Positions 1 to 9,120 of a stretch of DNA of 64,000 nt are shown here, one piece after another. Under the pieces are notes generated by a model. It was given only the letters and a program-made list of their open reading frames with translations. It was not told where the DNA came from and did no database searches. A program made the translations under genes and the position numbers. The stretch lies in the NCBI GenBank assembly GCA_031308135.1, contig JAHLJT010009436.1, positions 165,336,713 to 165,400,712 of the forward strand. Direction: 5' to 3'. The number at the start of each line of letters is the position of its first letter. Within the stretch, counting starts at the first letter, position 1. Source of the stretch: Acheta domesticus (Eukaryota > Arthropoda > Insecta > Orthoptera > Gryllidae).

Positions 1-194
1 AAATTTCTAGCACTTACGAAGCGATTTAACATATTCTTCTAGTGACTTCCTCATAAAACTATTACATGTGAAAGAACTCTTATGATTAGTTCTTCCCAAA
101 TGTTACGCACAAATTCACTAGCACAGTATTATACATTGCTGACTGTTCATTAAAATATAGATTACTTAGGTTACGTCAACTAACTGAAAAGTGG

Positions 195-1290
195 GAATAA
201 TCAAATTTTATTGTTAACACTGAATTTTCGAAAATAGCGAAAGTTTCAATTTAAAACTGCGGCTTCCTACAACTACAAAATTGAAGATAGAGACCTTTAC
301 TTCAAATAAAATTTGTTCTCCATACTCGTAGTAAGTTCTTTCATTAAGGTAATGTACATTTGTTTGAAAATTTTTGTAGTTTTCGCGCAATATGTACAAT
401 TTGAAAAAAAATATACAAAAACAAGATTTTCTAAAAAACAGACCCAATTTTTTCTTTAAACGTTTGCTAGGTATAGTGCTAAACTTACTCTACGAGATGA
501 CAGAAACATCAGTTTGCTCTATTCTTTTGTTTTTAAAAAATGTAATTTTTGTGATTTGCCTCTCAAGTCGTTAATATTTCCGTTAGGGCAATTTGTTCAC
601 ATTTTATATTAATGAGTACATGAGCTTTAAATAATGTCATACAAAGTTTCTCTAAAACTCAACAGTTTTCTACAAAACTAGCTCAAAATTCCGCATTTTC
701 GGAAACGTTTAAACGGCATTTTCTCATTAATGGCTCCAAATGTTTTCTTCAAACTTTTCGTACGAATAGTGATTATTGAACTGTTTAAGATAACGAAGAA
801 TTATTTTTGCTGAATTCTCTAGTTGTTTTTTTAAATTACGCAAATGTAAATTTTTTGAGATCTCTCACACAGTCAATATACACATTTCCAGCTCTTTGTA
901 AACACTACTGTATTTGTAGGTAAATGTGCTTCAACTGACTTTTAATGTAGTTTTTCAAAAACAAAAATTTTCTGTAAAATTGAGCTTCAAATTTCGATTT
1001 AACAGTAGCGCTTAAACGCCATTTTCTTAGAAATTGCTCCAAATTTTTCAAAGGAAATTGCTATTTAGGACGTGTTTTTACTGTTATTTAATATTCTTAA
1101 AATAATATTTCCGTTTTTCTCTTAGGAATCCGAAAAATTAAGAAAATGTCAAAAAATGTACTTTGGATGGCGATAGATGCAGCTGACAAGAGTATGTGTC
1201 AAGTCCGAATAGCTAGCAGACGCCAAAGGAAATAGAAAAATAATGCGGTAAAGTCTGTGCCATTCTCTAGCACCACATTATAATACTCAT
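195..1290 (-). repeat. Diverged reverse-oriented copy of the long repeat arm
   Basis: Read on the minus strand, this stretch follows the same order of landmarks as 1440-2560. These are the 'gtgccattct.tagcacca' inner end, the 'aaacgccattttct' block near 1016, a related block near 713, 'agattttctaaaaaacag' near 423, and the 'ctacaaaattgaagatagag' block near 272. Similarity is clearly lower than between the arms at 1431 and 59637, so this is an older or different family member. It is non-coding; short open frames here overlap on both strands and resemble nothing. Left of about 195 the match stops. Confidence 0.7.
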
Positions 1291-1430
1291 GCACTACAAA
1301 TAATAAAATATCAAGTTGTTTTTCCAGTGTTTCTACTTTACCTCTCCATAAAATTAGCAATAAGTTAAAAATACGCAATATGTAACAAGGGAAACCAGTA
1401 ACAAACAACGAAAATTGTCAATCATATGCA
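1291..1430. other. Spacer between the two oppositely oriented arms
   Basis: About 140 bp lie between the inner ends of the reverse arm (to 1290) and the forward arm (from 1431). It is AT-rich and has no recognisable gene. It could be the loop of a foldback-type element or ordinary flanking DNA; the sequence does not decide. Confidence 0.4.
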
Positions 1431-2826
1431 AGAAACTAGTGGTGCTACAGAATGGCACAGACTTTCCCGTATTAGTTTTCTATTTCTTTGGGTCTTTGCT
1501 AGCTATTCGGAATTGCCACAAACTCTTTCCTGCCAACTACCATCTATCACTGCCAAAAGTACATTGTTTTGTCATTGTCTTAATTTTTCGGTTTACTATT
1601 GGTAGAACGGAAACATTAATTTTAGAATATTAAAGAACACAAAAACCTAGTCATAAATGGCAATTTTCTTTTAAAAAATTGTTTGCCGTTTAAGAGAAAA
1701 TGGCGTTTTAGCTAAAAGTGCGAAATTTGAAGCTCATTTTCACAGAAAATGTTTGAGTTTTCAAAATACTTTATTGGAAGTTATTTGAAGCACTTACACT
1801 CACAAATATAATAATGTTTACAAATTGCTGGTAATGTGCATATTAAAGATGTGAGAGATCTTTCAAAAAAATTACAATTATGTAATTTTTGAAAAAACAA
1901 AAAAAAACTCAAAATAAACTTTACGCTATACTAAAGAGTGTAATTCGCACTATCCGTTACAAAAGTTTCAAGAAAACAAATTGCAGCCATATATGAGAAA
2001 ATGGCGTTTGAGCATTTCTGAAAATGCGAAATGTTGAGTTGTTTTTCAAGAAAACTGTTGTGTTTTCGAGAAACTTTACTTGACATTTTTTAAGCACATG
2101 TACTCGTAAATATAATAATGTGAAAAAATCGCCGCTAATGTAAATATTGACGTAAGAAACATGTGAAAAAATTTACATTTTTGTAATTTTTGAAAAAACC
2201 AACCTATAGAGAAGTATAGCTTTTATGTCATCTGATAGAGTACATTTACCACTATCCCTACCAAAAGTTAAAAGAAAAAATTTGGAGCCATTTTTGAGAA
2301 AATCTTGTTTTTGTATTTTTTTAAAAATTGTACATATTGCACGCAATATTGCACGAAAACTACTAAACTTTTGAAAAACATTTACATGACCTTTATGAAA
2401 GAACTCAATATGCAGAACAAATTGTATTTGAAGAAAAAATCTCTATCTTCAATTTTGTAGTTGGAGAAAGACGCCGAAAAAAATTCAAACTTTCACAATT
2501 TTCGAAAATTCAGAGTTATTCGTGAAAATCGGACCTATGCCACCTTCATAAGTGTATTTTACTCTATTCTTACAAGAAATTTAAAGAAAAAATTTGGAGC
2601 CGGTTTTTGAGAAAATATTGAAAATCCCCGGGGGGCTTCTTATAAAGTACCCCCAAATTTTGAAGAATGTTTTTCAAAATCTCAAAGCTTCGACTAGAAT
2701 CAGATCGACCCGGGAATATCAATTTTGGAAGAAATCGTACGTATGGTTTAGGCGCTAGCAGTGTTCACAGACGGACAGAGGGACGGACGTTTTCCTTTCA
2801 ATTGGTTTTTCGGCATCAAGGACCTA
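1431..2826 (+). repeat. Forward long arm, part 1 (left of TE1)
   Basis: This matches, in inverted orientation, 59637 back to about 57113 (apart from the LTR inserted at 57835-58963), closely enough to align base by base. It is made of diverged modules of about 300 bp, recognisable by 'gagaaaat' blocks near 1694, 1995, 2293 and 2608. It is non-coding. It ends at the TA dinucleotide (2825-2826) where TE1 inserted, and the arm resumes at 7073. Confidence 0.85.
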
Positions 2827-2869
2827 TAGAGCGTCCAAGCATTTGAATGCAGTACGGAGCCTTATGGAG
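2827..2869 (+). repeat. TE1 left terminal inverted repeat
   Basis: Starts TAGAGCGTCCAAGCATTTGA and pairs with 7030-7072 with a few mismatches. The same terminus, more diverged, opens TE2 at 7240. Confidence 0.85.
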
Positions 2870-5123
2870 TATTGTCCTCTCTTTCTATCTACTACAATTT
2901 TACATAAGACTCTCTCTTTCTTTCGCAAGCTGTGTTGCCAATTCACAAGGCTCGGTGTTATTCGGTTCGTCCATCCTGTTTCACGTGCAAATATTTAACA
3001 TGTTTACTGAACGATAGCTTCAATTGTGTTGATCTTAGACCACTGAGTTTTTTTTACCAGTTATTCTTAAAACTCTTATGAATATTATGGTTATTTTGTA
3101 ATTGAGTTTAATGGTTTAGTTTTGAAGAAATTAATTATAAATTAGAGACAAGTGTTTATTTCTACATTTTGACGTCCTTAAATTTTCATCATGCGAGAAA
3201 TGACACGGGAAGACCAAATTTTCATATGAGGCCAACCACGTTTCTGTATGAATCATGAGTTTTGAGTTAGACGGCGATAATGGCCATGTTTTAGAGCGCT
3301 CGGAACGAACATGTTGTCGTTCGGAGGTCTTCAATACGTCTTAGCGATTCGTAACAGGCGATGGGGAAAGGAAAAATAGAGTATTTATTTTTGAATTTCA
3401 CTTATTACTAAAAGTGAAATACAAATTAACCTATCTAAAATCGGAATTAGAAATTTTACAATTGAGGAGCGTTCATGAAAAAAACAACATGTCCATCGGG
3501 AAAAATATTTTTAGTTCTTTATCATTTCTATACAGGTCAAAAAGGGTTAGTTAGTTTGTTTACAACAATTAGTTACAGAAATTGTTGTAGTAGATTTGCC
3601 TGTTTGGAGAAATAAAATATTTGTATATAACCTGCAGTAAAATATCTTTTCCCAATCAAATATGATAATAGTAGCCCTATTTTATGCACAATCCAACATG
3701 TCCACAGGTGCTTCGGCCAAAAGCAAATGTGTCAAAATTTTTTTCAAGCAAAAGCAAACATGTCCAACTTTTAACCTGGAATATCGTCAAAATTATAAAT
3801 AACTGATTTGATAGCAGTATTCGCAGACATTTGTAACAATACTGATAAGCAGCAGAGCATATTATATTGCTTGAAAACGCGATGTGTAAACAATCAGTTT
3901 TTCTCTATTTCTGAAAAATCTGATTTGGCATGTTATTTGTATAAACGCTCCACAATAACAGTGTTAATTCCAAAGTCATTCAACCAGTAATTATGTCTTA
4001 AAATGTGCTTTCAAATGCAAAGATGTGGCGAATTTGTAGCAATGTTGTGAATTTAATACAATTGGCAGAGAGACGCGAGATGTTAATGAAACGAATGCAT
4101 CTGCAAGCCTCTTTTAAACTCTCTATCCCTGTGACGCGTGATTGAATGGTGGCTGCGGGGCATTAAAGGAGAAGAGTTTCAGCTATCCGCGCAGAATTCG
4201 ACTTTGGGGTCGCTAGTCTCTCAAGGCGAAGGCCGTAGGGAAATTTCCTCTCTCCCGACCCTCTAAGCGTGGGAAGGTAGCATGCTTCTATCCACGCGTC
4301 TCCCTGCCCCGCGTTGAAAAGCATATCTCTTCGACCAGATACTTATTGTTCAAGACCATGCGAGGGTATCAGAAAGTCATAATACTGGGTTATGACGTAC
4401 TGTGCGTCGAAAGAGTCGCAAGCAGTCCCAATATTGCCAGTAAGATGTGTATTTTTCAACTCGGAAGCCGTCATTGAAGAGTTTAAATATTCATTTATTG
4501 GCAATTTCTTCCATAAATGCTTTGTGTTAATGTATTTGGATAATTATAATTAAGTCATATAATTTACTACTTACTACTACACACGTCAATATCACAAGTG
4601 TAAAATATGAATAGCCTTGCATAAAACGGAAACTTCCCTAAACCGGAATTTTTTTTGTGTCGCGATCGATTCCGGATTAGACAGATTTTACTGTAATATT
4701 AAGCCATCTATTTAAAATGTATTGAAGTGATTTTCGTTTAAGTGGTTTGCTAACTTTATCCAGGCTTGTGAGCGGTATGTAAAGTTCTGAAAAAATGTTG
4801 AGTCCCCTTGTCGCAATACACTCTTGCTTATTAATACAAAGGTAGGACAAATAACTTTGTCGTCTGTGACCGTGACTCACAGACGACTGGCGAAACCGTG
4901 AGATGTCGATGTCAGTCGTCTGCGGGAAGACAGCTACCCTTCCGTGCGACATCCGGTGTTCTGGAAGCGAGAGCGTCAAACATTCCCAACATTGATCAGT
5001 TTATACGACAGTTCCAAGCTCATTAGATTGCTGTGCGTGTATCTCTCAGAGTCTTAAAATTGAAGTGTTCTTTGTTGTTGAACTTTCCTTTTTCTTTAAT
5101 TTTATATTCCGTTTCTTGCAAGA
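2870..5123 (+). other. Non-coding left half of TE1
   Basis: No gene is recognised in this 2.25 kb. Several stretches recur in TE2 in the same order. For example, 3343-3420 matches 12430-12505, 3971-4035 matches 12558-12620, and 4697-4790 matches 12990-13085, which shows that it belongs to the element. The 300 bp before the transposase start (about 4850-5120) has inverted copies of 'cagacgact' and probably holds the promoter and 5' leader, by position only. Confidence 0.5.
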
Positions 5124-6483
5124 ATGTCTAGTGAATCCCCCAAGAAAAGACAACGTGGAGAAACTTTACGAAGCAAGGAACGCCGAATTATTATCAAAGT
5201 TTTTGATTATTTTAGCAAAAAATATAACGTTTCAACTGCTATCAAAGAAACGTCTGTTGCAACAGGCTGTTCGGAAAGAACCATTTACAAGCTTCGAGAG
5301 GAATCTACCCAAGACATTTTGATAACAGTAGGTAAAAAAAGACCTCATAGCAAGCCAAATAAAAATGCCAGGCAGTTCACATACAATCAATACGTAAAAT
5401 CTGAAATTCGGAGAATAGTGCATGACTTCTTTATTAAAAACACCCCCCCAACATTAAAATCAATTTTGAATGTAATCACTACTAATTAAAAATTTGCCGA
5501 ACTTATCAAAATCCACATTGCACAATATTTTGAAGGATATCGGTTTTGTGTACGAAAAATGAGGAAAGATGGCAATGTTAATGGAAAGAGACGACATTAT
5601 TTGCTGGAGACACAAATATTTGAGAGACATTAGAAAATTCCGGAAAGAAGGCAAAACTATTATATATACTGACGAGTCATGGGTAAATGTTGGGCACAGT
5701 GCTCAAAAAGCTTGGCGAGATACTGAAATTAAAACACCTTGCCAAGCTTTTCTTGCAGGTTTGAGTGTTGGTCTCAAATCACCAACCTCCAGGGGTCCTC
5801 GTTTCGCTTTATTAGACACTGCAGATGCTCACGATGAATGGTGGTGAACTTTACGAACAGTGGTTTGAGCATACATTGCTACCTAACGTTTACCTATTAC
5901 GAAGAGCTCCGTAATAGTGATAGACAACGCTCCATATCACTCCAGAAAATGCGAGGCTTTGCCAACGAGCACGTGGAGAAAATAGTCTATCCAGATATGG
6001 CTACAGGAAAAAAACATTGCTCATGAAGGTCTATTGAAGCGAGATTTACTATCCATTGTCCAAACAGAGAAATCAAAATACGACAAATTGAAAATTGATG
6101 AAATTGCAAAGGCAGGTGGATGTGAAGTGTTACGGCTACCTCCTTACCACTGTGAACTGAACCCCATTGAAATGGTATGGGCACAGGTAAAACACTATGT
6201 AGCAATGAGGAATACTTCATTCAAGGTGAATGAAATGGAACCCCTTATACGCGAAGGTTTCAAACAAGTGACACAGGAAAATTGGCAAAACTACATTTCT
6301 CACGTAGTAAAAATTGAAAATGAGATGTGGAAAGCCGATGAATTACAAGATGATGTAGACGAATTTGTAATTCATGTATCAACATCGTCGTCTTCGTCAT
6401 CTGACTCCTCTGGTTTATCAGAAGAAGAGAACGTGAGTGAAACATGTGAAGGAATAGAAGGGGTCTCATCGTTACAAAATTGA
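5124..6483 (+). pseudogene. TE1 transposase, broken; DD(81)E Tc1/mariner-like
   Basis: The product would be the cut-and-paste transposase of TE1. The N-terminus (5124-5489) is basic (SPKKRQRGE) and holds a helix-turn-helix-like segment around VSTAIKETSVATGCSERTIY. The first catalytic Asp is in YTDESW (codon 5671), the second in VIDNAPYHSR (5923) and the Glu in ELNPIEMVW (6169). The spacing from second Asp to Glu is 81 residues, far above the 34-39 usual in the superfamily. The extra segment includes IWLQEKNIAHEG and KRDLLSIV, which looks like a SAP-type helix pair. The C-terminus is acidic and Ser-rich. The reading frame changes after 5489, near 5840 and near 5910, and in-frame stops occur, so the gene is dead. 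The start at 5124 is the first ATG of the conserved N-terminal frame. Confidence 0.85.
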
Positions 6484-7029
6484 TACTCGTATTTGGTAAG
6501 TGAAAATTTTATTACTTGATGACAATTATTTTACTGAAACGTATGTAATATTTGAAAGTGATTCAAAAGTACATTAGAATTCGGCCATTTATTACAAGAA
6601 ACCGTAAAGAATCTTACATTGTAAAGGATAGTTTGTTATACTGATTTAAGGAATAGTACCGTATAAAAATTGTCAAAAATGTTTGGTAACTTGTATACTT
6701 CAATAATTAGTTGTATTTATATTATTCATGCATGTGTTCAACCTCGTCTTTCCGAATCAGCCATGTAAACACCCACTTTTAACACTCTACATGTCATACG
6801 AGTACGGCCGCCGGACAGGCAGCGCGTGGAGGTTTCCGCACATCGACAGGCAGCAAGTCTGAATACTAATTGTCGCACAACCACTACTTACAATGCTTCA
6901 TTGCATATTGAAATTAATATTTATGGATTTCGAATGGTTTTGAACAAGTCTGTAAAATTCCATATCAATTTGCGTATTTATCATGGCAAGTGTTGCGCGT
7001 AAGCGCTGAGCGAGAAGTAGCAACGCTGT
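6484..7029 (+). other. TE1 3' non-coding region
   Basis: AT-rich tail between the transposase stop and the right inverted repeat. The stretch near 6725-6780 recurs at about 13690-13755 in TE2. No gene is seen. Confidence 0.5.
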
Positions 7030-7072
7030 CCTCCATAAGCGCTGTACTGCAATCAAATGCTTGGACGCTCTA
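7030..7072 (-). repeat. TE1 right terminal inverted repeat
   Basis: Ends GGACGCTCTA followed by the TA duplication at 7073-7074. It is the reverse complement of 2827-2869 with a few differences. Confidence 0.85.
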
Positions 7073-7239
7073 TAGAAAACGGTTTCTGGCTACACCACGT
7101 GTTAGGGGATTTTTTTTCTTAATTTAGCAACTGGTTTTATCCACTTCTTCGTTTTCACGGCCCGGCAATTAATTTTTTTCCGCCGAAATTTTTTTCCCGC
7201 CATTTTTTCGCGCAGCATTACATAACTTTCCCTATACTA
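7073..7239 (+). repeat. Forward long arm, part 2 (between TE1 and TE2)
   Basis: Resumes the arm exactly where TE1 interrupted it. It matches the inverted arm at about 56942-57111, including the 'cgcgcagcattacataactttccc' block. It ends at the TA (7238-7239) used by TE2. Confidence 0.88.
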
Positions 7240-7590
7240 TTGTGCATCCAAACATTTGATTGCAGTACGGCGCCTTATGGAGTATTGCCCTCTCTTTCTA
7301 TCCAATACAATTTTACATAAGACTCTCTCTTTCTACCGCAAGCTGTGTTGCCGATTCAGGAGGCTCGGGGTTATTCGACTCGACCATCTTGTTTCACGCG
7401 CAAATACTTAACAAGTTCATTCAACGATGGCTTCAGTTGTGTTAATCTTAGACAATTGAGTTTTTTACCAGTTATTCCCAGAACTCTTATGAATGTGGTG
7501 GTTATTTTATAATTTAGTTTTATGGTTTAATTTCCATGAAATCAATTATAAATGATAGCCAAATGCTTATTTCTACATTTTGACGTCCTT

Positions 7591-7595
7591 AAATT
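7591..7595. repeat. Copia target-site duplication, left copy
   Basis: AAATT, repeated at 12222-12226. TE1 has the single uninterrupted 'cttaaattttca' at the homologous place (about 3179-3190), which confirms the insertion point. Confidence 0.9.
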
Positions 7596-7816
7596 TGTTA
7601 TAGATTAGTTTATTGAATGTCTTGTATACATTGTGGTATGGTTTTTGTGTTGTAGAAACGAATGTATCCATCATTGGGAGTAACTATGTACAAGGACTTT
7701 CACTTTTTTCTGGAGTTCCTAACCAGATGAATAAATGCCATGTGTTGAATTGGACGTCTGCGTATTATTCAAATATTATCCGTAATTGGTACGAATACCT
7801 AAGACAACGAGTAAGA
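7596..7816 (+). repeat. Copia 5' LTR
   Basis: 221 bp starting TGTTATAGAT and ending GAGTAAGA. It is identical to 12001-12221 except for one base. The 3' end is not the usual CA. The boundary could move by one base because the next base is also A, but the TE1 empty site favours this end. Confidence 0.93.
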
Positions 7817-7819
7817 ATC

Positions 7820-7831
7820 TGGTAGCAGAGC
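7820..7831 (+). promoter_or_regulatory. Copia primer binding site, initiator tRNA-Met
   Basis: TGGTAGCAGAGC lies three bases after the 5' LTR. It is complementary to the 3' end of animal initiator tRNA-Met including CCA, from general knowledge of that tRNA. It would prime minus-strand DNA synthesis. Confidence 0.8.
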
Positions 7832-7870
7832 GTGGTTGCCTCTTCGTTTGACAAAATCATCGCAAGAATT

Positions 7871-9120
7871 ATGACTGATGTAATGGCTTCATCGTTTGCA
7901 AGGATCGAGTTGCTGACGGATCAAAACTACGACTTGTGGAAAATAAAGGTCAGTGCTTTAATTAAGTCTAGACATCTGTTCAATGAAGTAATAGTTCGAG
8001 ACGAACCACGAAAGGTTGAAGGTAACGAAGAAAGTGTTAAAAATTGGGAAACTTGGTCGAAGAAAAATGATGAAGTAATGGGCATTATAATTTTGACTCT
8101 AATGAACAAATTTTGGCTAGTAGAGGAGTCAATAATGCAAAAGAACTGTGGGATTTGTTAAAACGTCGTCATGAAGGAATTAATAAAAACAGATTAGTTA
8201 ATTTAAAAATTAAATTAGCTAAATTGGAACTAATGAACAAAGAGTCAATAGACGATTTTTTAACAAGAGCGAGAGGTATAATATGTGAATTACATGAATT
8301 GGGTGCTAAAATAGAAGAAGAAGAATTGATTCAATATGTTCTTAATGGGTTACCAAGAAATTATAATGAGGTAGCAACGGCATTATTGGCGAATCAACAT
8401 CTCACATATGAACACATGCGCGAGAATCTTCTGCGTTTCGAAAGGAGGCAAAACTTATTTAATAGCGAAAAAGAAAATAACGCCTATAAAGTTAGGGAAA
8501 CGAAAAAGTTGGCGTGCTACTTCTGCGGCAAATTAGGTCATATAGCTCGAAACTGCTGGCATAAAAAGGGAAATAGAGACAATGTTACTTACCGCAAGAA
8601 TGATTCAAAAAACGAATTTAATAAGACAGATAAAAAACTTACAGATGTCGATAACTGTAATGATTTAAAATCTCGAAAATTGAATTCTAAAAGGTATTGG
8701 GAAAAAGAACGGGTGTTAGTGGCCAATGAAACAAGAATTGAAGATGATGATAGACGAAAGAAAGTGTGGTATCTTGATTCGGGTTGCACGACACACATGA
8801 CGTCAGAAATTGATTTACTTCGGGATCCGATACGTGCGAAGATCGAAATTGAAACGGCAGAATCTGGGAGAAAAATATATTCAGATTTTGTTGGAAAAGT
8901 TAAGGGATATTGTGATAATGAATTGGGGAATATATCTGAAATCGTCATGGAAAGGGTTTTGCATGTTCCACATTTGAATACTAATCTACTGTCGGCGGCA
9001 AGTATGGTAAAAAGAAACAAGAAAATCGTACTTGACAATAAGGGTGTGAGAATATATGATACTTACAATGATCTCGTAGCGAATGGAACGTTTGATGGGA
9101 ACAATTTTATATTGAGATGA
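7871..9120 (+). pseudogene. gag: Copia gag and protease, one frameshift
   Basis: Gag packages the element RNA and the protease matures the polyprotein. The first in-frame ATG after the primer site is at 7871; the frame is open back to 7832 without an ATG. The N-terminal part (LLTDQNYDLWKIKVSALI) is the typical copia gag start. Near 8105-8112 the reading frame jumps, and gag continues as NAKELWDLLKRRHEGINKNR. A CCHC knuckle (CYFCGKLGHIARNC) lies near 8516-8557 and the aspartic protease site (YLDSGCTTHM) near 8771-8800. The frame ends at 9120, overlapping the next frame by ATGA. Single frames are usual for copia, so the two shifts look like damage or assembly error rather than design. Confidence 0.88.

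Larger units (their letters stand above)
2827..7072 (+). mobile_element. TE1: Tc1/mariner-like (IS630 superfamily) DNA transposon
   Basis: The element is 4246 bp with imperfect terminal inverted repeats of about 43 bp (starting TAGAGCGTCCAAGCATTTGA) and a TA duplication on both sides (2825-2826 and 7073-7074). The inverted arm near 57109-57114 preserves the unoccupied site as a single TA between the same flanks, so the boundaries are exact. It carries one broken transposase gene (5124-6483) in its right half. The left 2.3 kb has no recognisable gene, although its landmarks recur in TE2. A Tc1/mariner relationship rests on the TA target and on DDE motifs in the transposase. At 4.2 kb it is long for the superfamily. 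Confidence 0.88.

Noticed and set aside
214..574. Short proteins in the 195-1290 arm
   Set aside because: They lie in non-coding repeat modules that recur elsewhere with different frames.
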